40,198 bases of DNA from Natronolimnohabitans innermongolicus JCM 12255 (GCF_000337215.1 NZ_AOHZ01000096.1:25517-65714); one strand, 5' to 3'; shown: positions 22,911 to 31,741, counted from the first letter of the stretch. The notes: generated from the letters alone by a model not told the origin. Numbers and translations are program-made.

Positions 22911-22980
22911 CCCGAAACGAGTTGTACACCGATCGTAACGCAGTCCGGCGATCGGGTGTGCAGTGACGCTCAGTCGCTCC
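22911..22980. repeat. Dispersed intergenic palindromic element, copy C
   Basis: Read on the minus strand, the core (22967 to 22918) is GTCACTGCACACCCGATCG, then CCGGACTGCGTTACG, then ATCGGTGTACAACTCG, matching copy A at about 42 of 50 positions. The inner stem (CACCCGATCG with CGATCGGTG) is kept. The flanking arms are not obviously paired here. It lies immediately downstream of the RND gene stop (22982) and upstream of the methyltransferase gene. Confidence 0.72.
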
Positions 22981-22981
22981 G

Positions 22982-25552
22982 TTACTGTCTACCGGTGAGG
23001 AATCGTTCACGGGCCACCAACAGACACGGTAGCACGACTAGGCAGGCGACGAACGCGAACACGATACTCAATCCAGTTACGATGCCGAACCGCTGAAGCG
23101 GCGGCGAGAGCGCAAGTGCGAGTACGCCGAATCCCCCGGCCGTCGTCGCTGCACTCCCCAGTAGTGCACCGCCCGTTCCGACGATGGCCGCCGACAGCGT
23201 CTCGTCGATTGAGGAGTGTTGCCGCCGTTCAGCAATGAACCGCTCGCTCATGTGGATGCTGTAATCGACGCCCAGCCCGATCGCGAGACTCGTCATGACG
23301 ACCGTTTCGGTGTTAAACGGCACGTCGAGGAGCGCCATCGCTCCGAGCAACCAGGCCAACGCTGCAACGACGGGTGCGAGCGTAACCACGCCGAGTGAGA
23401 TCGCTCTGTGACGCACCCAGTACAGAATCGTGAGAAAGGCCAAGATGACGATGACGGTCACCGTAAACGCCGGGACGAGCGTTTCGAGGAGCGCGTCTTG
23501 GATTACTGCGGTTGTCACTTGTCCGCCAGTTGCGACAGCGGTTACGGGAGCGCCGTCTGCAATTTCCCCACCAAAACGACTCATATCGGTCGCAATATCT
23601 TGGGCCGGTGCATCACTTCGGACGGAGACGATCACTCGAGCAGATTCGTACTCCCCGGTCTCCGTTCGAGACAGCACGGATGCTGCTTGCTCGGGGTCGA
23701 CGTCGTAGACGACATCGTAGAGGCCGGCGACGTCGCGGTTCGGAAGGTTGTTTCCGTTCGTGTCACGGTCTGCTAGCGCAGCGGCTACCGTCTCGTTCTC
23801 AGCTGCGAGCGTTCGAAGAACCGTGTGTGGCCCATCAGTTACGGCGGTTCCATCCGCGCTCACGTCGATCGTACTGTCGGTGCTACTGTTCCGTGACGCT
23901 CGTTCGAGCGCGACGAGTGTCGCTGGATCGGTTACGTTCCCTTCTAGTAATAGCTGCGCCTGTGAGTCGGGACCGCGCTCCTGGAAGTGTTCTCCCAAGT
24001 ATGCGACGTCGTCGGAGACCGTGTACGTATCGGGAGCGAGCGGACCCGGGAGGGACTTCGTCCAGTCGGGTGCGTCTGCAGGGAGGAAATCGGTTTGATT
24101 GAATTCGGTATCGAGGCCAGTCGCGCCGTACGCTCCGCCAGCGGCGAGGACGAACGCGACCAGAATAACGGCTACCGGTGCTCTCCGCACGAGCCGAACC
24201 ACGTTCGAGAGCGCGCGGTTCACGATTCCAGTTCCGATCCCGAAGGGAGCTTTCGCCCGATTACGGTCGAAACGGTGTTCGAGGAACCCGTCGACCTCGA
24301 CCTTGAGAGCCGGCACGAAGACGCCGAACGCGACGAAGGTCGCAAGAATCCCCCCTGCGCTCAGTAGCGCGAAGTTCTGGATCGTGGGTAACGGACTAAG
24401 CGCGTTCGAGAGAAACCCGACACCCGTCGACACCGTCGCAGCTGCGAGTGCGAGGACGACGCCAGCGAGTCCGACGGCCATTCCCGCTCGAGGCGACCGC
24501 CGGCTTTCGTCGGGACTCTCTCCGTCTCGGTCAGTTACTGCGCCGCTTCTCGCCTCTCGGTATCTCATCACGACGTGGAGCGAATAGTCGATCGAGAGGC
24601 CGATCAGGAGGAACGGAACGGCGAGTAGCATCGAGTCCATCGGGATCTCTAGCCAGCCCTGGATGCCGGAGACCCAGGCCATCACCACGCCGATTCCGAG
24701 CAGCCCGATCAAAATATCGACGAGATCACGGTACGTCACCGCGAGCACGGACAGAACGAGGACGAGTGCGACAGGGGTGATAATCGCGAAACTATCGCCG
24801 ATGGCGCTTGCACTCGCTGCATCGGTGATCCCCTCTCCGAAAACGAAGCCGTCGTCGAAGCGCTCCTCGAACAGCGACTCGATTTCGAGTTGGGCATCAG
24901 ACACTCCCGACGCGTCGTCGCCGGCTCGGTCTTCGGCGGTGTGGACGACGAACGTGATCCGGGACTCCGCTTCGGCCGACCCCGGTTCGTACGTTGCGGG
25001 AAGGTACGAAACCGGATCGACGCCGGCGGACTCCCTCTCCGGATCGAGCACCCCCTCCACTAATTCGGTAACGGCTGCTTCTGATCGAGACTCGAGGGCA
25101 TCGATTTGTTCGTCGATCGTCGGCGAACTGGTGTCGTGTTCTCCAGCAGTTTCTGCAGCCCGGTCCTCGAACACCGCACTCGTTCCGACACTGTTCTCGA
25201 TCCCGACAGCACCATCTTCGGAAAGGGTTGCGGTTATCGACTCGTTCTCGTACATTTCCTGTTGGAGTCGTAAGCTCTCGAGTAACGAATCGCGGGTGAG
25301 GACGTCACCGTTCTCCGACCGGACGACGATCTGTGTGATGACTTCCTCGTCCGTAGCGTACTGTTCGTCGATCGTCTCTAGGGCTTCCGTCTCCGGCGAA
25401 TCCACGTCGAACTGCTCGCCGTCGTCCTCCGCCGGATCACCAACCACCGCTCCAGCCGCGATTACGGCTGTGAGTGCGAGGACGAGGACGACCACCAGTT
25501 TGCTCCGGGAGACGACCGCGTTCGCGTACCGAGTCGAAATGCGTTCGCTCAT
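22982..25552 (-). CDS. RND superfamily exporter (MMPL-type)
   Basis: An 856-residue protein with two similar halves, each with one helix, a large exposed loop and then about five clustered helices. Helix 1 is SKLVVVLVLALTAVIAAGAVVG. The first loop is DSPETEALETIDEQYATDE onward; the first transmembrane cluster includes LIGLSIDYSLHVVMRY. The second half repeats this (VILVAFVLAAGGAYGATG) with SLAIGLGVDYSIHMSERF. The conserved GxxxDYxxHxxxR/xRF signature occurs in both. It probably exports lipids, fatty-acid derivatives or drugs using an ion gradient. The ATG at 25550-25552 gives MSERISTRYANAVV. It sits downstream of the HTH/DUF7521 pair, across a 193-bp gap, and its composition is less GC-rich, with frequent CTAG. 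Confidence 0.88.
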   Translation of the reverse strand: MSERISTRYANAVVSRSKLVVVLVLALTAVIAAGAVVGDPAEDDGEQFDVDSPETEALETIDEQYATDEEVITQIVVRSENGDVLTRDSLLESLRLQQEMYENESITATLSEDGAVGIENSVGTSAVFEDRAAETAGEHDTSSPTIDEQIDALESRSEAAVTELVEGVLDPERESAGVDPVSYLPATYEPGSAEAESRITFVVHTAEDRAGDDASGVSDAQLEIESLFEERFDDGFVFGEGITDAASASAIGDSFAIITPVALVLVLSVLAVTYRDLVDILIGLLGIGVVMAWVSGIQGWLEIPMDSMLLAVPFLLIGLSIDYSLHVVMRYREARSGAVTDRDGESPDESRRSPRAGMAVGLAGVVLALAAATVSTGVGFLSNALSPLPTIQNFALLSAGGILATFVAFGVFVPALKVEVDGFLEHRFDRNRAKAPFGIGTGIVNRALSNVVRLVRRAPVAVILVAFVLAAGGAYGATGLDTEFNQTDFLPADAPDWTKSLPGPLAPDTYTVSDDVAYLGEHFQERGPDSQAQLLLEGNVTDPATLVALERASRNSSTDSTIDVSADGTAVTDGPHTVLRTLAAENETVAAALADRDTNGNNLPNRDVAGLYDVVYDVDPEQAASVLSRTETGEYESARVIVSVRSDAPAQDIATDMSRFGGEIADGAPVTAVATGGQVTTAVIQDALLETLVPAFTVTVIVILAFLTILYWVRHRAISLGVVTLAPVVAALAWLLGAMALLDVPFNTETVVMTSLAIGLGVDYSIHMSERFIAERRQHSSIDETLSAAIVGTGGALLGSAATTAGGFGVLALALSPPLQRFGIVTGLSIVFAFVACLVVLPCLLVARERFLTGRQ

Positions 25553-25745
25553 CGTACCGCTTTGCCCTCCCGTGTCGCGTTCGGTTTTGCAGACGATACT
25601 GACCGAGCAGCCATCACTGCAGGTGTGTCCATTACCGAACGCTCGGGACGACAGTGATAAGGAACGATGGAGGCGTCCCACACTCTGGGACAGCCGTTTT
25701 CGGCGTCAGCGCTTTCGGCCTCGAGTCGAGCGCAAAACCGCCGGA

Positions 25746-26024
25746 TTACTGCCTGTAGAGGGCGAAAATCATGATGAGAAAGCCGACGCAGATGAGCAAG
25801 CTTTCTATCAAAAGCCCTGCGACGGACGACATGCCGACGACGTGGTGGAGGATACCGGCTAGAAAAATCCCGAGCGTGATAACGAACAACCCTGCCGCAA
25901 AGTACTGGAGCCCTTCGATCTGCGTGCGGACGTACGCTTTGTACGCCATTACTGAGACGACGCCGCCGAGAACGAGAACGGCTACTTTGACGCCCGCGAG
26001 TAGCAACTCGAGTGGGCCGATCAT
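25746..26024 (-). CDS. Small integral membrane protein (DUF7521-like)
   Basis: A 92-residue protein with about three hydrophobic segments: LLLAGVKVAVLVLGGVVSVMAY, LQYFAAGLFVITLGIFLAGILHHV and LLIESLLICVGFLIMIFAL. It resembles the DUF7521 haloarchaeal family, commonly found directly after a winged-helix gene. Its start overlaps the HTH stop by four bases (ATGA at 26024-26021), so translation is coupled. It may be a membrane partner or sensor for the regulator. Function unknown. Confidence 0.72.
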   Translation of the reverse strand: MIGPLELLLAGVKVAVLVLGGVVSVMAYKAYVRTQIEGLQYFAAGLFVITLGIFLAGILHHVVGMSSVAGLLIESLLICVGFLIMIFALYRQ

Positions 26025-26398
26025 GGCTCTTTTTTCATTTCCGACCAGAACGTGGCTAATCTGTCCTCGGGGCTCTCTTCGGGGCGGTCGATGTCGAGTG
26101 TGAACTCGTCGGAGTCGTCGATACCGATCGAGATGTTAGAGAAATGTCGCTCGTAGAGGGTCACGTTTGGCCCGTCTCGTCGAACTTCGGTATACTCTTT
26201 CACAAGGTTTGCCTCGCGGAGTAATTCCAGTTTCCGATACAGCGTCGATTTCGGGAACCCGCACTCCTCGCGCAACGTGTTTGCGGATTTTGGCTCGTGT
26301 AACGACTGTAGAATCACTCGACATTTATCATCGTCGAGTGATCGGAGCACCGTGGATACGTCTGCTTCGTCTTGGGCGACCGACTCGTCGTCAGACAT
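26021..26398 (-). CDS. ArsR-like winged-helix regulator
   Basis: A 125-residue protein with a winged helix-turn-helix: DDDKCRVILQSLHEPKSANTL, then CGFPKSTLYRKLELLREANLVKEYTEVRRDGPNVTLY (recognition helix and wing). The acidic C-terminus has no other domain. It probably controls its own operon, the membrane protein overlapping its stop codon and the RND exporter. The ATG at 26396-26398 gives MSDDESVAQ; a longer frame to 26686 reads through the divergent promoter region and is rejected. Confidence 0.85.
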   Translation of the reverse strand: MSDDESVAQDEADVSTVLRSLDDDKCRVILQSLHEPKSANTLREECGFPKSTLYRKLELLREANLVKEYTEVRRDGPNVTLYERHFSNISIGIDDSDEFTLDIDRPEESPEDRLATFWSEMKKEP

Positions 26399-26784
26399 CG
26401 TAACGGCTGATTCGGTATCGGGACTCGAGGACGGAATTAGACATAATCGACTCCAATCGATGTGCTTCTCGTTCATACGGCGGTGTGGCGACAGGCCGAT
26501 AGTTGCCGATCCCGGTTCGTCTGTCGTTGTCTTTGCGTACCGGAGACGAACGCAAAGAGGTCCCGGCCATTCCCACATTATTAGACTAGTGCCAGCGGGT
26601 CGAGTCCCACATTCTGGAACGCCTCCTCGCCCTCTTGTCCCTCTCGTTCGAACGTCGAATCCATGTCTCCGAGAAGACGTCCACATCGGCGTTCGTCGCC
26701 GAGACGCCAGCAGCTGGGTACTCCGATTGTTCGTCGTCCTGGTCGGACGAGAGCGGACCGTGTGCGAGCGGGTGGGTTTCGATG
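26399..26784. other. Divergent intergenic region with inverted repeat
   Basis: About 385 bp between the HTH gene and the CopD-like gene. It contains AT-rich GAATTAGACATAATC (26432-26446), the likely HTH promoter; an 8-bp inverted repeat (26531-26557, listed separately); and an AT-rich ATTATTAGACTAG around 26577-26589. I find no gene here. Confidence 0.5.
26531..26557. repeat. Inverted repeat in the HTH/CopD-like promoter region
   Basis: CTTTGCGT and ACGCAAAG form perfect 8-bp arms around an 11-nt spacer. The spacing would suit a dimeric regulator (one helical-turn-like separation of about 19 bp between centres). It is the best operator candidate for the adjacent winged-helix protein. Confidence 0.45.
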
Positions 26785-27222
26785 ATGGATACGTTCGGCC
26801 TCGTCATGGTCGTCCATACGATCTTTGCAGCGGCGTGGACGGGCGGTGCGTTGCTGATTTCGGGAACGATTATCCCGGCCGCTCGGAACGGGCTGATCGA
26901 GAAGAACGGGCTCTCACTGATTACGCGGCGATTCTGGTACCTCACCGTCGGTTCGGTCGTCCTGTTGTTGCTGACCGGCGGTCATCTAGCCGGGACGCTT
27001 TACACCGCTGAGTCATTGCAATCGACCGAGCGCGGACACCTCGTCTTGAGTATGGTTGCACTGTGGTTCGTCCTCCCGCTCGTCCTCTATCTCGGCTCCC
27101 GACATCTCACGGATATTCCGCCGGAACTGTCGGCGGAAACCGCTGCAGCAGCAGCACGTCCGTGGTTTATCGGAGCGAGCGCGATCTCGATTGCACTCCT
27201 CGTCATCGCCGGGTTGCTATAG
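26785..27222 (+). CDS. CopD-like four-helix membrane protein
   Basis: A 145-residue membrane protein (MDTFGLVMVVHTIFAAAWTGGALLISG) with about four hydrophobic segments. The His followed by the WTGG motif in helix 1 resembles CopD/DUF2269-like proteins. An LTGGHLAG block follows in helix 2, then VALWFVLPLVLYLGSR and a final helix. A copper or haem-related membrane role is possible but weak. The ATG pair at 26782/26785 is used; an in-frame start at 26635 would give an unlikely soluble extension. Confidence 0.62.
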   Translation: MDTFGLVMVVHTIFAAAWTGGALLISGTIIPAARNGLIEKNGLSLITRRFWYLTVGSVVLLLLTGGHLAGTLYTAESLQSTERGHLVLSMVALWFVLPLVLYLGSRHLTDIPPELSAETAAAAARPWFIGASAISIALLVIAGLL

Positions 27223-27308
27223 ACGGACCGGGAGCGCCACGCGCGTGTACCCACGGCTGTCCCGCTTCCGCCTTCGCCTCCGCCTCTTTTGCACCCCGTT
27301 CACGACGG

Positions 27309-27584
27309 TTACCCCGTATAGGAACTCCCGCCGACGACCTCGAGGAACTCGCCGCGGCCCGTCGCGTCGCTCGCGTCGAACTCGGTGACGCGGACCCGGA
27401 CGCGCTTCTCGACGGTTTCGGGGCCGGCGCCGTCGATACGCAGTTCGGTATCGCCGATGTACGCGAGGCCGGTGTCGCGGTCCTCGGATTCGGCGACGAA
27501 GACGTTGATCTCGTCGCCCTCGGTGAGCGACGGCGTGGAACTCCGGAATCGCCATCCCTTCAGGTATTTCATCAGAATGCTCAT
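27309..27584 (-). CDS. TRAM-like small beta-barrel protein
   Basis: A 91-residue protein: basic N-terminus MSILMKYLKGWRFRSSTPS, then a beta-rich domain LTEGDEINVFVAESEDRDTG, a TELRIDGAGPE block, KRVRVRVTEFD, and FLEVVG. The pattern resembles a TRAM domain (nucleic-acid-binding beta-barrel), or the haloarchaeal DUF7513 family. Its ATG (27584-27582) overlaps the TGA of the upstream NhaC-family gene (27583-27581), so the two are translationally coupled. Why a TRAM-like protein travels with an antiporter is unclear. Function unknown. Confidence 0.65.
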   Translation of the reverse strand: MSILMKYLKGWRFRSSTPSLTEGDEINVFVAESEDRDTGLAYIGDTELRIDGAGPETVEKRVRVRVTEFDASDATGRGEFLEVVGGSSYTG

Positions 27585-29152
27585 AGTCGTGCCACCTCCT
27601 CGCTCTCGCGGTCGATCAGGTACTCGCGGCCGAAGCCGGTGATCGCCGCAATGACGAACACCGCGACCAGCAGCCAGCCCTGGAAGACGAACGGGACGAC
27701 GTCGATCGGCGTCACGAGCATGTCCGCCGTGAACCAGTCGTACTCGCCGGGCAGGTCCTGCATCGCCGTGTAGCCGGCGAGGACGCCGCCCGACCACGGG
27801 AAGATGTACCCGAGCGCCGCGGTCTGGGCGTCCAGGATGTTCGCGCGCCGGTAACCGTTCAGGTTGAATCGTTCGCCGATCTTCGAAATGTAGGGGCCGA
27901 TCGCGACCTCCGCGGCCGTGTTGATGGTGATAACGGCGTTGATCAGCGCCGAGGAGCCGACCATCGTTAGTTCGGCGTTGCGGACGTTCGTCGCGAGGTT
28001 CTCGATCGACCACTCGAGGATTGCGTCGAACGCGCCGCCGCGGATCATGATCTGGGCGGCCGCGATGATTAACAGGACGAGGATCGCGAGTTCGAAAAAG
28101 CCTGCCGCCCCCTCGAGCAGGCTGCCGCCGACGCCGACCGCGTCGGGATCGTCGACGATCGTGAGGATCGGCAGGAACTCGAGCGGTTCGGCCAGCGGCG
28201 CGTCTTCGGGGGCGTTGAACGCGACGACGTCGCCGATGCTCAACAGCCCCAGCACGAGGCTCACGGCGATCGCGACGACGATCCCCCACGAGATCGCTTC
28301 GACGATGTGGCGGCCGGCGACCGCGGTACCGATCACGACCCCCATCGAAACGAGATGGACGAGTCCGATCGGCTCGCTCTCGGCGACCAGGATTTCGGCC
28401 GCGTCGCCGGCGATCTCGAGGCCACCCATGAACTGGCCGGCGACGAGGTACCCGGCGAACGCCACGACGGCGGCGACGAACACGTACTTGAACCGCGAAG
28501 CAACGACGCCGCCGATGTCGGCGTCCTGGGTTACGGCGCTGACGATCGTCGTGTCGCTGACCGGGGCGAGGTTGTCGCCGAAGATCGCACCCGAGAGGAT
28601 CGCTCCGAACAGCAAGACCGGATTCGCGCCGAGCAGCAGGCCGGCCGGAAAGAACAGCGTCACGAACGCGATGGCCGCGCCGTACCCCGTCCCGATCCCG
28701 GTGGTGAACAGTGCCGCGAGAACGAACGTCGCGGCCGGAAACAGCGCCGAACCGATGCCGCCGACGTCTGCGAGCCAGACGAGGCCGTCGACGAAGCCGC
28801 CGTCCTGTAGGACCTCGGCGAACATCCCCGCCCAGATCCAGGCCACGATGGCCGTCACCGCGACGGGCTGGGTCATCCCCTCGAAGATCGTGTTCGCGTA
28901 GGTCTTCCAGTCACCGCGAACGAAGAACATCCCGAGGATCAGCCCGATGAGCATGCCCACAACCAGGCCGCCGGTGTCGGAGATCCGCCACAGCGCCGTC
29001 TGCACGATCGCCCAGACGATGAAGAACGCGATCGGCAGGGCGCTCATCCCTCGGCCGCCGTAAAACGCGATTCGCGGCGCTTCGTCGGCGGTTCCCGAAA
29101 CGAACGAGTCGGTCGGATCATCTGCGCTCGAGTCGTCGCGTCTCCCACTCAT
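27581..29152 (-). CDS. nhaC: NhaC-family Na+/H+ antiporter, second copy
   Basis: A 523-residue polytopic protein. The acidic, low-complexity N-terminus (MSGRRDDSSADDPTDS) precedes about 12 hydrophobic segments. Family motifs: TTGIGTGYGAAIAFVT, FGAILSGAIFGDNLAPVSDTTIVSA (matching the GAIFGDHTSPISDTS region of the other copy), VGGSLLEGAAGFFELAI, TINTAAEVAIGPYIS and YIFPWSGGVLAGYTAM. Probably an antiporter for Na+/H+, although some related proteins carry carboxylates or amino acids. It is not a recent duplicate of the 10662-12359 gene, as the two are quite divergent. It ends in the 4-bp overlap with the TRAM-like gene. ATG at 29150-29152. Confidence 0.86.
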   Translation of the reverse strand: MSGRRDDSSADDPTDSFVSGTADEAPRIAFYGGRGMSALPIAFFIVWAIVQTALWRISDTGGLVVGMLIGLILGMFFVRGDWKTYANTIFEGMTQPVAVTAIVAWIWAGMFAEVLQDGGFVDGLVWLADVGGIGSALFPAATFVLAALFTTGIGTGYGAAIAFVTLFFPAGLLLGANPVLLFGAILSGAIFGDNLAPVSDTTIVSAVTQDADIGGVVASRFKYVFVAAVVAFAGYLVAGQFMGGLEIAGDAAEILVAESEPIGLVHLVSMGVVIGTAVAGRHIVEAISWGIVVAIAVSLVLGLLSIGDVVAFNAPEDAPLAEPLEFLPILTIVDDPDAVGVGGSLLEGAAGFFELAILVLLIIAAAQIMIRGGAFDAILEWSIENLATNVRNAELTMVGSSALINAVITINTAAEVAIGPYISKIGERFNLNGYRRANILDAQTAALGYIFPWSGGVLAGYTAMQDLPGEYDWFTADMLVTPIDVVPFVFQGWLLVAVFVIAAITGFGREYLIDRESEEVARL

Positions 29153-29384
29153 CGTCTTACACGGTCCAAATGTTCGAATTGCCGTAAAGAAGTATTCCTT
29201 CCGATCGCGAACTGATACCGACGTCTGTTACGCCGAATCGCCATCTACGAGTCCGAACGGGGTCGAAACCGCTTCAGCACCGATCGTCGCGACCGCCGTC
29301 GCAACGATCGTGACCGTCATCGACGCGAAGCGGTAACACCGACGTCAGCGAGAGCCTTTGACGCTCGAGCGCGTACGCACGCGT

Positions 29385-30446
29385 ATGAACATGCTCGTCG
29401 ACGGCGAGTGGCGGACCGATGCGGGCGAGTACACCGACGACGACGGCTCCTTCGAACGCCAGGAGACGACGTTCCGCGATCGGGTCCGCGACGAACCCGA
29501 CGCGCGATTTCAACCCGAATCCGGTCGGTACCACCTCTACGTCTCCTATGCTTGTCCGTGGGCCCACCGAACCCTGATCGTCCGCGCGCTGAAGGGGCTC
29601 GAGGACGCCATCTCGGTCTCGGTCGTCGATCCCTACCGCGACGACGACGGGTGGCAGTTCACGCCCGAAAAAGACGGCTGTACGCCGGACCACGTCCACG
29701 GCGCCGACTACCTGCGAGAGCTGTACGTCCGAGCGGATCCCGACGCGACCTGTCGCGTGACGGTACCCGTCCTCTGGGACCGCGAGGAGGGGACGATCGT
29801 CAACAACGAGTCGAAGGAGATCATGCGGATGCTCGACACCGAGTTCGACGAGCAGGCGACTCGAGACGCCGACCTGTATCCCGAGGGCTACCGGGAGGAC
29901 GTCGACCGGATCATCGACGAGATCTACGAGCCGATCAACAACGGAGTCTATCGGGCCGGCTTCGCGACGAAACAGGACCCGTACGACGAGGCCGTCGACG
30001 ACCTGTTCGACGCGTTAGACCACTGGGACGACGTGCTGGCCGACCAGCGCTACCTCGCCGGCGACCGACTCACCGAGGCCGATATCGCGATGTTCACGAC
30101 GCTCGTTCGATTCGACAACGTCTACCACACGCACTTCATGTGTAACGTCCAGTACGTTCGCGAGTACGACAATCTCTGGCCGTACCTGCGGGACCTGTAT
30201 CAGACGGGCGCTCCCGATTCGGAGACGGGGACCGAGACAGAGACGGAAACACGCCCCGCATCGAGCGTCGCCCGGACCGTCGACATGGATCACATCAACG
30301 AACACTACTACACGACCCATCCGGACGTGAACCCCCACCGAATCGTCGCCCGCGGCCCCGACCTCGACTTCGAGGCGCCCCACGACCGCGACGAACTGCC
30401 GGGCGCGCCGCCATCGGCGCTCGTCTCGGCCACCGCTGACGACTGA
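29385..30446 (+). CDS. Xi-class glutathione S-transferase-like reductase
   Basis: A 353-residue protein of the ECM4/YqjG family (S-glutathionyl-hydroquinone reductases). The thioredoxin-fold N-terminus has YVSYACPWAHRTLIVRALKG with active Cys57 in CPWAHR. A VPVLWDREEGTIVNNESKEIMRML block and C-terminal helical domain YLAGDRLTEADIAMFTTLVRFDNVYHTHF follow. The last 60 residues include a Thr/Glu-rich low-complexity insert (about TGTETETET). Haloarchaea lack glutathione, so a gamma-glutamylcysteine-based dethiolation of quinones is a reasonable guess. The ATG at 29385 gives MNMLVDGEW; an alternative GTG/ATG just before (29358) is less likely. Confidence 0.88.
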   Translation: MNMLVDGEWRTDAGEYTDDDGSFERQETTFRDRVRDEPDARFQPESGRYHLYVSYACPWAHRTLIVRALKGLEDAISVSVVDPYRDDDGWQFTPEKDGCTPDHVHGADYLRELYVRADPDATCRVTVPVLWDREEGTIVNNESKEIMRMLDTEFDEQATRDADLYPEGYREDVDRIIDEIYEPINNGVYRAGFATKQDPYDEAVDDLFDALDHWDDVLADQRYLAGDRLTEADIAMFTTLVRFDNVYHTHFMCNVQYVREYDNLWPYLRDLYQTGAPDSETGTETETETRPASSVARTVDMDHINEHYYTTHPDVNPHRIVARGPDLDFEAPHDRDELPGAPPSALVSATADD

Positions 30447-30484
30447 TCACTCGAGTAACGCAGAAAACTCAGGTTCGAGCGGCG

Positions 30485-30694
30485 TTACGCTCGCCCCGTT
30501 TGTTCTCGCCACGCCGCGAAACTGTCTTCGCGCTCGTCGGTCCCGGCAATCGCCCGCCAGATGAGATAGGCGGGAACGAGGACGGGCAACAGCGGCAGGA
30601 AGATCACGACGAGGATTGCCGCCATGATGTACCCGAACGCGGACATCTGGGTGTTCGGTCCGTACCCCGTCGACTCGCCGACCCGTGTGGACAT
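30485..30694 (-). CDS. Small single-span membrane protein
   Basis: A 69-residue protein: polar N-terminus MSTRVGESTGYGPNTQ, one long hydrophobic stretch FGYIMAAILVVIFLPLLPVLVPAYLIW, and a charged C-terminus DEREDSFAAWREQ. A haloarchaeal hypothetical of unknown function. The ATG at 30692-30694 is chosen over a longer frame reading from 30775. It is convergent with the GST-like gene. Confidence 0.6.
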   Translation of the reverse strand: MSTRVGESTGYGPNTQMSAFGYIMAAILVVIFLPLLPVLVPAYLIWRAIAGTDEREDSFAAWREQTGRA

Positions 30695-30799
30695 ACCCGA
30701 ACCTACGCGCCTGTCGCTATTCTGTCTTGTGGTTTGAGCGATCACGAACGGTGGTCGAACGCTCGCCCGAACCATCCGCAGTTGCTCCTCTCAGCGGCG

Positions 30800-31576
30800 T
30801 CAGTCCAGTACGTCTGCCGAGTCGTCTTGTGGACGATAACCCAACTCGAGCATCGTTTCGGACAGCGAGAGGAACCGTTCGGAGTTATCGGAGATGCCGT
30901 GGGCGGTCGTCGGCGTCGAATCGAGGGTCGCCGTCGCCGCATCGCGGACGATCCGTTGGCAGTCGCCCGGGCTGAGCCACATCGCGCGGGCATAGCGCTC
31001 GCCCGAGCCGTCTCGGTCGGCGACTTCCTGCTCGAGTTCGTCCTCGGAGAGCAACCAGCCGATCCGCAGGTTGACCACGTCGATTCCGTGGCGTTTGGCG
31101 TAGTAGTGTCCCATCGCCTCGCCGAATACCTTCGTCGCCCCGTAGTACGTGTCCGGGTCCATCGCGTCGTCGGGGCGAACGATATCGGGGGTTCCGACCG
31201 TCGATTCGGGCCGAATCGGCGAGACCGTATTCGTCATGTTGACGGCGTGGTTCGAACTCGCGAAGACGACCCGCTCGAGGTCGTTGATCGCGGCGGCTTC
31301 GAGGGCGTTGTACGCGCCCTCGACGTTCGGTCCCGAGAGTTCCTCCCACTCGGCTCGCGGATCCGGGTTCGCCGCGAGGTGGATCAACACATCCTGGCCC
31401 TCGAGGGCGTCGACGAACTGCTCCCGTTCGGCGATCTCGAGGGTGTCGGTGTCTAGGTCCTCGGTTTCGCTATGGGAGAAGAGCTCGAGATTGACGTCGA
31501 CGGCTGCGTCGTCGAACGCTTCGATCGCTTCGCGGCCGACACTGCCGGACGCGCCGGTGATGGCGACGTTGGTCAT
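30800..31576 (-). CDS. NAD(P)-dependent extended SDR (Azf-like/epimerase family)
   Basis: A 258-residue Rossmann enzyme: N-terminal VAITGASGSVGREA, active site DTYYGATKVFGE (Tyr-x3-Lys), AANPDP and FASSNHAVN. The C-terminal HGISDNSERFLSLSETMLELGYRPQDDSAD block is very like the haloarchaeal NAD-dependent glucose-6-phosphate dehydrogenase (azf) and uronate dehydrogenase relatives. Substrate is probably a sugar or sugar acid; which one is not determined. ATG at 31576. It is divergent from the SDR gene at 31742, sharing a 165-bp promoter region. Confidence 0.8.
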   Translation of the reverse strand: MTNVAITGASGSVGREAIEAFDDAAVDVNLELFSHSETEDLDTDTLEIAEREQFVDALEGQDVLIHLAANPDPRAEWEELSGPNVEGAYNALEAAAINDLERVVFASSNHAVNMTNTVSPIRPESTVGTPDIVRPDDAMDPDTYYGATKVFGEAMGHYYAKRHGIDVVNLRIGWLLSEDELEQEVADRDGSGERYARAMWLSPGDCQRIVRDAATATLDSTPTTAHGISDNSERFLSLSETMLELGYRPQDDSADVLD

Positions 31577-31741
31577 AACCGATGCACACCGGAGCGGCGG
31601 AAATAGGTCGGGCCAGCGGGTTCCGGGCTGAACGGCCAGTTCGGGTTGGCGACGCGTGTTCGACTCGCCAACGAGAATAAACCGTATACAGCGATATCAA
31701 CTAACCGAACGCTTTTCTCCCGTTCCCGTCTCTTCGAGAGT

